Below are positions 7,490 to 15,465 of a stretch of 64,000 nucleotides of DNA, piece by piece; the first letter of the stretch is position 1, and every line of letters starts with the position of its first letter. The translations under genes and the position numbers were made by a program. The DNA comes from Opitutus sp. GAS368 (GTDB taxonomy: Bacteria > Verrucomicrobiota > Verrucomicrobiia > Opitutales > Opitutaceae). Below the pieces are notes generated by a model, which was not told where the DNA came from, made no database searches, and saw only the letters and a program-made list of their open reading frames with translations. The DNA lies in NCBI RefSeq assembly GCF_900104925.1, contig NZ_LT629735.1:2016291-2080290 (forward strand), in the 5' to 3' direction.

Positions 7490-7822
7490 TCACCCGATGG
7501 CGAGCAGCTCGACGTCGAAGACGAGGGTGGCGTTCGGCGGGATGGCGCCGGGGTAGCCGCCGGCACCGTAGCCGAGGTGGGGCGGAATCGTGAGCTTCAC
7601 CTTGTCGCCGAGCTTCATCTGCGCGACTCCGAGATCCCAGCCACCGATGACCTGGCCTTCGCCCAGCACGAATTGAAACGGTTCGTCGCGGTCGACGGAG
7701 CTGTCGAATTTTTCGCCGCTCGTGAGCCAGCCGGTGTAATGCACGGTGACCAGCTCGCCCTTTTTTGGCGAACGGCCGGCGCCGGTGGCGAGGTGCTCGA
7801 CCTTAAGGGTGGGTGTGCTCAT
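7490..7822 (-). CDS. FKBP-type peptidyl-prolyl cis-trans isomerase
   Basis: The 110-residue single-domain FKBP shows [18 protein letters not shown] near the N-terminus, [19 protein letters not shown] in the middle, and [25 protein letters not shown] at the end, which are the active-site and core motifs. There is no signal peptide, so it is a cytoplasmic proline isomerase/folding helper. The length matches FkpB/FKBP12-type proteins. Neighbours are unrelated housekeeping genes on the same strand. Confidence 0.95.
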   Translation of the reverse strand: MSTPTLKVEHLATGAGRSPKKGELVTVHYTGWLTSGEKFDSSVDRDEPFQFVLGEGQVIGGWDLGVAQMKLGDKVKLTIPPHLGYGAGGYPGAIPPNATLVFDVELLAIG

Positions 7823-7850
7823 GGGGGGCAGAGTTGAAAGAGGTTTGGTT

Positions 7851-7900
7851 GGAGGGTCGGTCTCCCGACCGACCGCGGCCGGTCAGGAGACCGGCCCTCC
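7851..7900. repeat. Palindromic repeat family E
   Basis: GGAGGGTCGGTCTCCCGACC pairs with GGTCAGGAGACCGGCCCTCC with two mismatches. It lies between the FKBP and S4 genes. Confidence 0.65.
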
Positions 7901-7906
7901 AGTATA

Positions 7907-8140
7907 TCAGGCAAGGGCGACCACGAGCGTCTTGCCGTCATAGGTGACCTGGTCGCCGGCGAGCAGCTTCTTGCGCTTCTGGGTTTCGACCGTGCCGTTG
8001 AGCGTCACCAGGCCCTGGCTGATCACCTGCTTGGCCTCGCCGCCGGTCCCGGTCAGTCCGCCGAACTTGAGGAACTGGCAGAGCTCGATCGGGACGGCGC
8101 GGACGATGACGGGTTGGGGAATGGGAGAGCGCGGAGGCAT
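7907..8140 (-). CDS. Small S4-domain RNA-binding protein (YbcJ-like)
   Basis: The 77-residue protein is a single S4 domain: IELCQFLKFGGLTGTGGEAKQVISQGLVTLNG, followed by KRKKLLAGDQVTYDG. This matches the stand-alone YbcJ/RlbA S4 family, thought to bind RNA or ribosomes in the cytoplasm. The start at 8140 follows the first ATG; the first dozen proline-rich residues could be dispensable. Its specific RNA target is unknown. Confidence 0.9.
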   Translation of the reverse strand: MPPRSPIPQPVIVRAVPIELCQFLKFGGLTGTGGEAKQVISQGLVTLNGTVETQKRKKLLAGDQVTYDGKTLVVALA

Positions 8141-8160
8141 GGGAGGGAGAGCTGTAAGGT

Positions 8161-8217
8161 GTAGGAGCCTGCTTGCAGGCGATAGATTTCCGGAATCGCC
8201 TGCAAGCAGGCTCCTAC
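8161..8217. repeat. Palindromic repeat family C, perfect copy
   Basis: Arms GTAGGAGCCTGCTTGCAGG... and its exact complement form a 23-bp perfect stem around an 11-nt loop. A second perfect-armed copy is at 36691-36767. Confidence 0.85.
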
Positions 8218-8227
8218 AAGAAAGGCA

Positions 8228-9076
8228 TTATTGCGTGTCCGGCGCCACCAGGTGGATGCTGTCGGGCTCGATACGGATGAGCCGGTCCTTGTAGAGGGCG
8301 CCGATGGCCTGCTTGAAGGCCTTCTTGCTCACGCCGAAGGCATCGCGGATTTCCTCGGGCAGGCTGCCGTCGTGAAAGGGCAGGCGGCCGCCGGCGGCGC
8401 GGAGTTTTTCCAGGACCTGCTCCGCCACCGTGGCGACGCGGCGGTAGCCGGCGCGGCCGAGCGCGAGGTCCACCTTGCCGTCGGGCCGGACGTTGCGCAC
8501 GTAGCCCTCGACGACCGCGCCGACCTTGAGCGGCGCGGCGAGGTCGGTGTGGTAGACGAGACCGCGGTGGGCGTGGTTGATGATGAGGTTGTAGCCCAGC
8601 GGACTCTTGCTGGCGACGAGCAGGTGGACGGATTCGCCCTCGTGGTAGGGCGGGGGCGTGAGGTCGAGCCGGCGGTTGAGCCGGGCGCTGGCAATGAGCC
8701 GGTCGGTCTTGTCGTCGAGCACGACCTGCACGACGACCCAGTCACCGGGATTGAGCGGACCATCCTGCTCGCGGGCGGGCAGGAGCAGGTCCTTGCCGAG
8801 GCCCCAGTCGAGGAAGACGCCGATGCGCGGGTTGACGCCGACGACCTTGAGACAGGCGAACTCGTCGACGACGGCGTAGGGCCGTTCGGTGGTGGCGACG
8901 AGACGGTCCTCGGAGTCGCGGTAGACGAACACCTCGAGCTTTCCACCCGGCACGGCGCCCGCCGGGATGTAGCGGGCGGGCAACAGGATCTCGCCGTGCG
9001 CCCCGCCGTCCAGATACAGGCCGGGCGACGCGGCGCGGACAATGGGGAGGAGGTTGCGTTTGCCGAGTTGGGCCAT
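8228..9076 (-). CDS. cvfB: CvfB-like S1-domain RNA-binding protein
   Basis: The 282-residue protein begins MAQLGKRNLLPIV and has tandem OB-fold S1-like modules (GEILLPARYIP, GVFLDWGLGKDLLLP, GLVYHTDL...VVEGYVRNVRPDGKVDLALG) and a C-terminal winged helix (LPEEIRDAFGVSKKAFKQAIGALYK), the architecture of CvfB/YitL. Such proteins bind RNA in the cytoplasm and influence gene expression; CvfB was named for virulence regulation in Staphylococcus. Full length, with no defect visible. Confidence 0.92.
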   Translation of the reverse strand: MAQLGKRNLLPIVRAASPGLYLDGGAHGEILLPARYIPAGAVPGGKLEVFVYRDSEDRLVATTERPYAVVDEFACLKVVGVNPRIGVFLDWGLGKDLLLPAREQDGPLNPGDWVVVQVVLDDKTDRLIASARLNRRLDLTPPPYHEGESVHLLVASKSPLGYNLIINHAHRGLVYHTDLAAPLKVGAVVEGYVRNVRPDGKVDLALGRAGYRRVATVAEQVLEKLRAAGGRLPFHDGSLPEEIRDAFGVSKKAFKQAIGALYKDRLIRIEPDSIHLVAPDTQ

Positions 9077-9176
9077 GGGTGGGACGGAGGACGGAAAAGT
9101 GTGATGCGTGGGTTATTCAGCAGACGGCACGTGACAGGCCAAGGCAATGGGAATGAGCGGGCGAAGCCAGTGATCT

Positions 9177-9242
9177 GTAAGGTCGTCGCTTGCGACGACC
9201 TTGGGATGGCGGGCACGAGGTCGTCGCAAGCGACGACCCTAC
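9177..9242. repeat. Palindromic repeat family B, copy 1
   Basis: AGGTCGTCGCTTGCGACGAC arms form a 25-bp stem in the divergent spacer between cvfB and the HEFGH-motif gene. Other copies are at 14670-14727, 28101-28156 and 43582-43648. Confidence 0.8.
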
Positions 9243-9344
9243 AAAGAGGAAGGCGAGGCGGGGTCCCGTAAATTTGTGGCCGAAGGCCCACCCCGGCCGC
9301 CGTCGGCTGGACACACGGACCTCCGACTGTCAGCATCTGTGCCC

Positions 9345-10523
9345 ATGAACGAGGCCGAACTCGCGGAATGCCACACGGCGCTGGGCGTAGCGGCCGGGGT
9401 GACGCTGGAGGAACTCGAGCGCGTGTTCATGAAAAAGAACTTCGCGCTGATCAAGGGCAAGGCCGGCGCGGCGGACGAACCGAACCCCGCGCTCGATGCG
9501 CAGCGGTCGGCCCTGCGCACCGCCTACGAAAAGCTGGCGGGGCACCTGCGCGAGAAGCAGCGGCAGGCCGAGGCGGCCGCGCCGCGCAAGCGGCCGACGC
9601 TGACGGACCCGCCCATCGCGGCCAAGGCGCTGCGGACGCGCCCGCCGATGACACCGCTCACCGCGTCCCCGCTGGGGCCCAAGACCCTGATCACGCCACC
9701 GGTCGTGACGCCGCGCGACCCGGCCGACGACGAGTTCATCCTGTTCCGCTTCGACAACTGGAAGATCAACGTGCTCGTGCCGCCGCTGCTGCTCGCCTTC
9801 GTGCTGCTGGTGAATGTCAGCCCGCTCGGCTTTTTCCTGCAAGGCTTCCACGTGTGGATGCACGAGTTCGGCCACGCGACAGCGGCGTGGCTGTGCGGCT
9901 TCCGCGCGACGCCGCTGCCGTTCGGCTGGACGCCGGTAGAGCCGGTCTATTCGCCGTTTGTCTACTGGGGGCTGCTGCTGATGTTCGTGATCCTGTTCCT
10001 GGCGGGCTGGACGGAGCGCAAGGCCTGGGCCATGGTCGCGGCGATCGCGCTGGCCGGCGTGCAATACTACATGACGTGGCGGATGCCGCCGCTCACGCAG
10101 GAATTCTGGTGGAGCGCGTTTGGCGGCGTCGGCGGGGAGTTCTACCTCAGCACGCTGTTCATGATGTTCTTCTGGGTGCAGCTGCCGGAAAAATTCAAGT
10201 GGGGCGCCTGCCGCTATGTCTTCTTCTTCATCGGCGCCACGGCGTTTCTCAACATCTGGCTGCGGTGGCGCGACATCTACCATGGCGTGGAGGAGATCCC
10301 GTTCGGCTCGATGATCAACGGCGAGGACGACCAGGGCGGCGACATGAACAAGCTGATGGACGGCTTTGGGTGGAAGAAATTCACCATCCGGCGCAACTAC
10401 CTGCTCCTGGGCTACGGGTGCTGGGCCGCGCTGGGCCTCATGTGGGCGATCTTCGCGCTGGGGTTGAACAAGGTCGCGGACCGCGTGGCCGGCCGGTTCA
10501 GCAAGACGGAGGAAGCCTTGTAG
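9345..10523 (+). CDS. Membrane protein with J-like N-terminus and HEFGH (M50-like) motif
   Basis: This 392-residue protein starts with a helical segment (residues 8-70: CHTALGV...LEELERVFMKKNFALIKGK...) that looks like a degenerate DnaJ-type domain. A Pro-rich linker follows, then several membrane helices. In the first helix pair is FHVWMHEFGHATAAWLCG, an HExxH zinc motif at residues 173-177, as in site-2 (M50) intramembrane proteases. I see no clear second M50 motif (an NxxPxxxxDG type), so proteolysis is not assured. The start at 9345 matches the onset of the conserved-looking sequence. The TAG stop comes from a family D palindrome. Confidence 0.7.
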   Translation: MNEAELAECHTALGVAAGVTLEELERVFMKKNFALIKGKAGAADEPNPALDAQRSALRTAYEKLAGHLREKQRQAEAAAPRKRPTLTDPPIAAKALRTRPPMTPLTASPLGPKTLITPPVVTPRDPADDEFILFRFDNWKINVLVPPLLLAFVLLVNVSPLGFFLQGFHVWMHEFGHATAAWLCGFRATPLPFGWTPVEPVYSPFVYWGLLLMFVILFLAGWTERKAWAMVAAIALAGVQYYMTWRMPPLTQEFWWSAFGGVGGEFYLSTLFMMFFWVQLPEKFKWGACRYVFFFIGATAFLNIWLRWRDIYHGVEEIPFGSMINGEDDQGGDMNKLMDGFGWKKFTIRRNYLLLGYGCWAALGLMWAIFALGLNKVADRVAGRFSKTEEAL

Positions 10524-10577
10524 CGGCGGTCTATGACCGCCGAGGGACCTTCGACGGCGGTCATAGACCGCCGCTAC
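10520..10577. repeat. Palindromic repeat family D
   Basis: GTAGCGGCGGTCTATGACC and its complement form a perfect 23-bp stem. Its first bases provide the TAG stop of the upstream gene. Confidence 0.85.
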
Positions 10578-10584
10578 AGGGAAT

Positions 10585-10674
10585 TCAGCGCACGAGCAGC
10601 GGGATGAGCAGCAGGACGGCGAGCAGCAGAACGCCGGCGATCAGACGGCAGCGGTATTTCTTCAGGAGGTTCAT
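10585..10674 (-). CDS. Possible 29-residue single-helix membrane protein
   Basis: From ATG at 10674 the reading is a basic start (MNLLKKYRCR) followed by one uninterrupted hydrophobic helix and a final Arg. There is an AGGA-like purine run eight bases upstream only in weak form. It could be a small membrane protein or a chance reading in the spacer 3' of the acyltransferase. No homolog is recognised. Confidence 0.3.
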   Translation of the reverse strand: MNLLKKYRCRLIAGVLLLAVLLLIPLLVR

Positions 10675-10751
10675 GGCGCGCAGTCTACCCGCGAACGCCC
10701 GCGTCCCGTTAATCGATAAATCCGATGCGCCCCATTGATTGGCGCGGGCCC

Positions 10752-11915
10752 TCAATCCGCGGTGCCCGGCGCGTCGCGCCCACCGGAAGTCGCCGCACCT
10801 TTCCCGCCGGTCGCCCAGCGGTGCCCGGCGGCGATGGCCGGGGCTTCCATCCATCGCCACGCGGCCCAGGCCAGGAGCCAGGTGACCGCGACGGAAGCGG
10901 CGCTGGTCAGCAAGCCGGCGTTGGTGTCGGCGCGCGGGGCCGCCTGGTGCAGCCATTCGTGGCAAATCCAGACCAGGGGCATATGAAAGAGATACAGGAA
11001 GTAACTATACCTGCCCGCCGCCACCAGCCAGCTTCCGCCCAACCACGAGGACGGCCAGGTGCCCCGGCCGAGCAGCCCGGCCAGCGCCGCGACCGCCACG
11101 CTCACAAAGGTATAATACACCGGCTGCATTGCGTGGGTGAACGAGCCGAAGCCACCCAGGGCATACAGCACGAACAGGGCTCCACCCGCGCCGGCGATTC
11201 CAGCCCAGGCGGCCGCCCGCCGTCGCGACCACGCTCCGGCCGGGAGCAGGGCGACCAGGCCGCCAAGGGCAAAGCTGTCCATGCGGGCCACGGCCAGCAC
11301 CATCATGGAGGCCTCGGGGTTGGCGAGATAGGCGGCCATCCAAAAGCGAATGACCACCGCCCCGAGGGCGAGCAGGGCCAGGCCCGGGCGCAAAAGACGG
11401 GGCGGGCACAGGGCAACGAACAGGGCGATGAAGACGTAGTATTGCACCTCGACGGCCAGCGACCAGGTGGGGCGCAGCCACTCGTTGCCGAGATAGCCCG
11501 ATCCGGTCATGAAGAAATTCTGCACCAGCATGAAGTGGCTCGCCCAAGGCACCTGGTCGTTGAACACGATGCCCGCGCGGTCCGCCGGCCAGACCGCCGC
11601 GGCGACCGGCAGGCTCAACAGCAGCAGGGCGTAGGCCGGAAGGATGCGCGCCGCCCGCTTCACGAGGAAGTGCCGCCAGTAGCCGGGCCGCCCGCGGGCC
11701 TGCACGAGCTGGGATGTGATCAGGTAGCCGGAAAGCACAAAGAAGATCACCACGCCCAGCCAGCCGAAGGACAGGAGGGGCCCGAGCCCCGGCACGGCCT
11801 CGATGGCGGGATGCACCGGCGGGCATCCGAACAAATGGTAGCCGATCACCCACAGGATCGCCACGCCGCGCAAACCGTCCAGGGCGCGGTTGCGGTTTGG
11901 CGGATTGCCCAGCAT
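10752..11915 (-). CDS. Acyltransferase family 3 (OafA/NodX-type) membrane protein
   Basis: The 387-residue protein begins MLGNPPNRNRALDGLRGVAILWVIGYHLFG, the characteristic acyltransferase-3 start with 'RxLDGLRG' and the catalytic-type His in GYHLFG. It continues GWLGVVIFFVLSGYLIT, then about ten membrane helices. Such enzymes O-acylate (often acetylate) surface polysaccharides or other carbohydrates at the cytoplasmic membrane. I start at 11915, where family similarity begins; upstream frame extends into palindromes and the IS end. No glycan-synthesis genes are adjacent, so the substrate is unknown. Confidence 0.88.
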   Translation of the reverse strand: MLGNPPNRNRALDGLRGVAILWVIGYHLFGCPPVHPAIEAVPGLGPLLSFGWLGVVIFFVLSGYLITSQLVQARGRPGYWRHFLVKRAARILPAYALLLLSLPVAAAVWPADRAGIVFNDQVPWASHFMLVQNFFMTGSGYLGNEWLRPTWSLAVEVQYYVFIALFVALCPPRLLRPGLALLALGAVVIRFWMAAYLANPEASMMVLAVARMDSFALGGLVALLPAGAWSRRRAAAWAGIAGAGGALFVLYALGGFGSFTHAMQPVYYTFVSVAVAALAGLLGRGTWPSSWLGGSWLVAAGRYSYFLYLFHMPLVWICHEWLHQAAPRADTNAGLLTSAASVAVTWLLAWAAWRWMEAPAIAAGHRWATGGKGAATSGGRDAPGTAD

Positions 11916-12166
11916 GGCGCTGTGCTTACTCCAACAATCCCGGACTGGCGAGTCTCGGGATAGGGGCCGAGTTCCGCCCGCACTACGATTTGGCGGGTTT
12001 CGCCTTCTAGGTGGCGCAGGCCCGCGGGTAGTCAGGGGACCGATCCTCCAGTGGAGCCGGGTAGGAGGGGCTTTATGCCCCGACTCGAACGCGCTGAAAC
12101 AGGCGTGTCGGGGCATAAAGCCCCTCCCACCTTTCAATCGGCGGAACGGCCCGCAGGGAGGCGGAG
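11916..12166. other. Spacer with palindrome upstream of the acyltransferase
   Basis: It contains the family F palindrome and otherwise nothing recognisable. It should carry the acyltransferase promoter. The IS481 element begins at its right edge. Confidence 0.5.
12061..12130. repeat. Palindromic repeat family F
   Basis: GTAGGAGGGGCTTTATGCCC pairs with GGGCATAAAGCCCCTCCCAC. The same 'aggggc...gcccct' idea recurs near 46856-46880. Confidence 0.75.
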
Positions 12167-13518
12167 TGACAGACATCGAGGACAGTTGAGGTGACAGACA
12201 TCGGAGACAGTTAGATCGGATCAGATCTTGATCGATCGGGGTGGGCGCGGGAGGGGCTGCGCCCCTCCCGCTTTGGATTGCAGGGGTTGACGCCAACGGG
12301 CGTGCCGGAGTCCGGCCGGATCGTGGGCGTGGAGGTGGCCGAGCAGATGGGGTCCGAAATAGACGGCGAGGACATCAGGGCGGACCAGGCGGGCGCCGAG
12401 TTCCTCCGCGATGAAGGCCTTGCCGATGAGCCGCTGGCGTTTGCGCCAGCGGTAGCGCCCCTTGGCGTCGAGGCGCACGCGCAGCCAGGTTTTCGGATAG
12501 GTCCAGCGAGGGACAGTGGCCGGCAGAACGCGCCGGCTGGCGCGGTAGAGTTCCGCCGGCGTGCGCAGTCCGCGTGCCTCATGGGGGCGGAGCTGGTTGT
12601 AATGGTGGCGCCAGCGCCCGAAGCGGCGCTGCTGGGCCGGCGGGTGGGCTGAAACCGGGGTGGCGGCGAACCGCTTCAGCACGCCATGCATCTGCTCGTG
12701 CGCCGCGTTATCCTGCGGGCAGCGGGGACGGCCATACTCCATCCGGATGCCCAGTTTGACCCAACCCGCGCTCAGGCGGGTCCAGCCGCGCGGGCCCCCG
12801 GCGCCAAACGGGGCCCCATTGTCCGTGCGGAGGGCCTTGGGCAGGCCGTAACGGCGGAACAACCTGCGCATCACCCGAGCGACCTCCGCTTCGCCGGGCT
12901 TGGACACATGCTGCACACACAGCACATAGCGACTCGCCACATCGCGCACGGTGAGGGCATGAACCTTCCGGCCGTCGGCGGTGCGGAACTGGCCCTTGAA
13001 GTCGAGCGACCAGACATCGTTCGCACAACGCCCCGCCAGGCGTCCGCGCAGGCGCAGGATCGGTCCCGGTCTGGCGCGCCGGGTTTGCCGGCGCACCAGG
13101 CCGTGCGTCTGCAGCCAACGCGACAGCGTGCGCACGCACGGCAACTGCGAGCGGGGATACTCGCGGTGCAGCTTCCACCACAGCTTCTTCGGCCCGAAGC
13201 TCCGCTCCTGCAGGCGGGCCACGCGCAAACGTGCCTCCCAGCGCTCGCGCAGCCGGACGGCCGCCTGGGGCGTCCGGGCGCGCTCGGTGAGCGCCCGGCC
13301 TCCCCCGGCCCGAAACCGTTCCCACCAACGGTATCCGCAACTCCGGCTGATACCATGCAACCGACACAATGATGTGATACTGCGGCCGGAACCCGGCCGC
13401 TTGATCCACTCATCGATAAACCGACGCCGTGCTTGTTCCGTGACCGATGTCTTCCAGGGCATAGTGCCCCGAGAGTGTCACCGATGTCTGTCCTTCAAAG
13501 TGTCCTCGATGTCTGTCA
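12167..13518. mobile_element. Complete IS481-family insertion sequence
   Basis: The element is bounded by TGACAGACATCGAGGACA (12167-12184) and its exact inverse (13501-13518). Each end carries a second sub-terminal copy (12191 onward, 13476-13493) with the variant core 'gacagacatcgg'. It is about 1352 bp with one transposase gene. It sits between the acyltransferase promoter region and the 3' end of kdgK, so it interrupts no recognised gene. I could not identify a clear target-site duplication. Confidence 0.85.
12221..13462 (-). CDS. IS481-family transposase
   Basis: The 413-residue protein has an N-terminal helix-turn-helix (ITSLCRLHGISRSCGYRWWERF) and an rve integrase core with the acidic residues in WSLDFKGQF (Asp 154), RTDNGAPFG (Asp 214) and PQDNAAHEQMHG (Glu 256), followed by HYNQLRPHEARGLRTPAELY. 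It is intact and ends inside the left terminal repeat region, so the element may still be mobile. Family identity is secure from the motif set and the tgacagacatc ends. Confidence 0.93.
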   Translation of the reverse strand: MPWKTSVTEQARRRFIDEWIKRPGSGRSITSLCRLHGISRSCGYRWWERFRAGGGRALTERARTPQAAVRLRERWEARLRVARLQERSFGPKKLWWKLHREYPRSQLPCVRTLSRWLQTHGLVRRQTRRARPGPILRLRGRLAGRCANDVWSLDFKGQFRTADGRKVHALTVRDVASRYVLCVQHVSKPGEAEVARVMRRLFRRYGLPKALRTDNGAPFGAGGPRGWTRLSAGWVKLGIRMEYGRPRCPQDNAAHEQMHGVLKRFAATPVSAHPPAQQRRFGRWRHHYNQLRPHEARGLRTPAELYRASRRVLPATVPRWTYPKTWLRVRLDAKGRYRWRKRQRLIGKAFIAEELGARLVRPDVLAVYFGPHLLGHLHAHDPAGLRHARWRQPLQSKAGGAQPLPRPPRSIKI

Positions 13519-13545
13519 CCGAGCCGGACGCGGGCCCTCCACCAA

Positions 13546-14640
13546 TCACCGCACGACGCGGGCGCCGCCGCCGGAAATCTGCTTCTCGACCTCCTTGCGC
13601 GTGGCCATCGAGGTATCACCGGGGGTGGTCGAGGCGAGCGCACCGTGAGCGGCGCCGTAGTCGACGGCCTTCTGAGGGTCGTTGAACTCCATGAAGCCGA
13701 ACTGCACGCCGGAGGCGAACGAGTCGCCGCCGCCGACGCGATCGAGGATCTCGAGGCCCGGATACGGGCGGCTTTCGTGAAACCTGCCGTCGTGCCAGAG
13801 GATGGCGCTCCAGTCGTTCTTCGTGGCGGTGATGACGTGGCGCAGCGTGGTCGCGGCGACCTTGAAGTTTTTGAACTCCTGCACGGCGGTCTCGATCATG
13901 GCTTTGAAGGCGCCGGTCTCGATGTGCTTGAGATCCTCGGCGCCCTGGACGGCGAAACCGAGCGAGGCGGTGAAGTCCTCCTCGTTGCCGATCATCACGT
14001 CGACATACCGGGCGATCTCGCGGTTGACCTCCTGGGCCTTCTTGAGGCCGCCGATGGTCTTCCAGAGCGAGGGACGGTAGTTGAGGTCGTAGGAGACGAT
14101 GGTGCCGTGCTTGTGGGCGGCCTTGACGGCCTCGACGGTCAGTTCCGCGGTGGAGGCGGAGAGGGCGGCGAAGATGCCGCCGGTGTGGAACCAGCGGACG
14201 CCGAGCTTGCCGAAGATATGATCCCAGTCGATGTCGCCGGGCTTGAGCTGCGAGGCGGCGGTGTTGCCGCGGTCGGGGTTGCCGACGGCGCCACGCACGC
14301 CGAAGCCGCGCTCGGTGAAGTTGAGGCCGTTGCGGACGGTGCGGCCGATGCCATCGTCCTCGCGCCACTTGATGAAGTCGGTGGCGACGCCGCCCTGCAT
14401 GATGAAGTCCTCGACGAGGTGGCCGACCTCGTTGTCGACGAAGGCGGTGACGACGGCGGTCTTCAGGCCGAAGCATTTGCGGAGACCGCGGGAGGTGTTG
14501 TATTCGCCGCCGCCCTCCCAGACCTTGAACTCGCGGGCGGTGCGGATGCGGCCCTCGCCGGGGTCGAGGCGGAGCATGACCTCGCCGAGCGAGATCTGGT
14601 CGTAGGTGCAGGCGGAAGCGGGTTTGATTTGGAGGCTCAT
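13546..14640 (-). CDS. kdgK: 2-keto-3-deoxygluconate kinase (PfkB family)
   Basis: The 364-residue PfkB/ribokinase-fold kinase has the substrate-side motif LGEVMLRLDPGEGRI near the N-terminus and the ATP/anion-hole signature LDRVGGGDSFASG near the C-terminus, with Asp as catalytic base. It phosphorylates 2-keto-3-deoxygluconate to KDPG in the cytoplasm, the last step before Eda. Context (eda, iclR, kduI/kduD) settles the specificity among PfkB kinases. It is last in the leftward operon, and its 3' end lies 27 bases from the IS end, which did not truncate a recognisable motif. Confidence 0.9.
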   Translation of the reverse strand: MSLQIKPASACTYDQISLGEVMLRLDPGEGRIRTAREFKVWEGGGEYNTSRGLRKCFGLKTAVVTAFVDNEVGHLVEDFIMQGGVATDFIKWREDDGIGRTVRNGLNFTERGFGVRGAVGNPDRGNTAASQLKPGDIDWDHIFGKLGVRWFHTGGIFAALSASTAELTVEAVKAAHKHGTIVSYDLNYRPSLWKTIGGLKKAQEVNREIARYVDVMIGNEEDFTASLGFAVQGAEDLKHIETGAFKAMIETAVQEFKNFKVAATTLRHVITATKNDWSAILWHDGRFHESRPYPGLEILDRVGGGDSFASGVQFGFMEFNDPQKAVDYGAAHGALASTTPGDTSMATRKEVEKQISGGGARVVR

Positions 14641-14669
14641 GGAATGGAAGGAGAGGGATTGTTTGGTTT

Positions 14670-14727
14670 GTAGGGTCGCTGCTTGCGGCGACCTCGCGGA
14701 TCAGGTCGGCGCAAGCGCCGACCCTAC
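14670..14727. repeat. Palindromic repeat family B, copy 2
   Basis: GTAGGGTCGCTGCTTGCGGC and the AGGTCGGCGCAAGCGCCGAC arm form a stem between eda and kdgK, inside the operon. Confidence 0.75.
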
Positions 14728-14735
14728 AAGAAAGG

Positions 14736-15377
14736 TCAGGCTTTGGCGGCGTTTGCGGCGGCGACGAACTGTTTGGCGCGGGCGGTGATGGCGGCCCAGT
14801 CGCCGGACTTCAGCGCGGCGGGCGCGACGAGCGCGGAACCGGCCGCAGTGGCGAAGGCGCCGGCCTTGAGGAAGTCACCGACGGTCTCGGGCGTGACGCC
14901 ACCGGTCGGGAGGAACTCCATCTTGGGGAACGGCGCCTTGAGGGACTTGATGTAGGCGGGGCCGAAGAACTCGGCGGGGAAGATCTTGATGACATCGGCG
15001 CCGGCGTCCCAGGCGTTGCAGGCCTCGGTCGGCGTCAGCGCGCCGGAGAGGATCGCCACGCCGGCCTCCTTGCAGGCCTTGATGACCTCGGGGCGGACGG
15101 CGGGAGTGACGATGAACTTCGCGCCGGCGGCGATGCCGCGCTTCGCGGTCTCGGCGTCGAGGACGGTGCCGAGACCGAGGAGGACGTTGGGCAGCTCCTT
15201 GGCGACCTGGGCGCAGCACTCGATGGCATTGGGCGTGGTCATCGTGAGCTCGATGCAGCTGAGGCCGCCGGCGGCCAGGGCGCGGGCGCAGTCGAGCAGG
15301 CTGGCCGAGCTGTCGGCGCGGATGAGCGCGATGACCTTCTCGGACTTGATGCGGTTCAGGACGTCGGATTTGGACAT
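14736..15377 (-). CDS. eda: 2-dehydro-3-deoxy-phosphogluconate (KDPG) aldolase
   Basis: The 213-residue class I aldolase has the catalytic Glu in CIELTMTTPNA, the Schiff-base Lys in GAKFIVTPAV and the phosphate-site motif VIKIFPAEFFGP, then FLPTGGVTPE. It splits KDPG into pyruvate and glyceraldehyde-3-phosphate. Length and motifs match Eda. It lies between the larA-like gene and kdgK, and hexuronate, gluconate and pectin routes all converge here. Regulation is likely by the IclR protein at the head of the operon. Confidence 0.95.
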   Translation of the reverse strand: MSKSDVLNRIKSEKVIALIRADSSASLLDCARALAAGGLSCIELTMTTPNAIECCAQVAKELPNVLLGLGTVLDAETAKRGIAAGAKFIVTPAVRPEVIKACKEAGVAILSGALTPTEACNAWDAGADVIKIFPAEFFGPAYIKSLKAPFPKMEFLPTGGVTPETVGDFLKAGAFATAAGSALVAPAALKSGDWAAITARAKQFVAAANAAKA

Positions 15378-15381
15378 GGAA

Positions 15382-15420
15382 AAAGCGGAGGACAGAGGAC
15401 GGAGAACAGAAGACAGGGGT
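15382..15420. repeat. Family V repeat (gaggacagaggacggaga type)
   Basis: The short purine-rich repeat 'gcggaggacagaggacgg' and 'agaacagaagacaggg' lies between eda and the larA-like gene. Relatives are at 5245-5290, 31978-32063 and, inside a gene, 63341-63380. Confidence 0.6.
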
Positions 15421-15465
15421 TAAATCTAAGTGGAAACAGCGCGGCTGAGGCAAGCCGGGGGTGGT

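Noticed and set aside
10725-11963. A 412-codon forward reading over the acyltransferase
   Set aside because: It is antisense to a protein with a clear acyltransferase-3 start and membrane helices.
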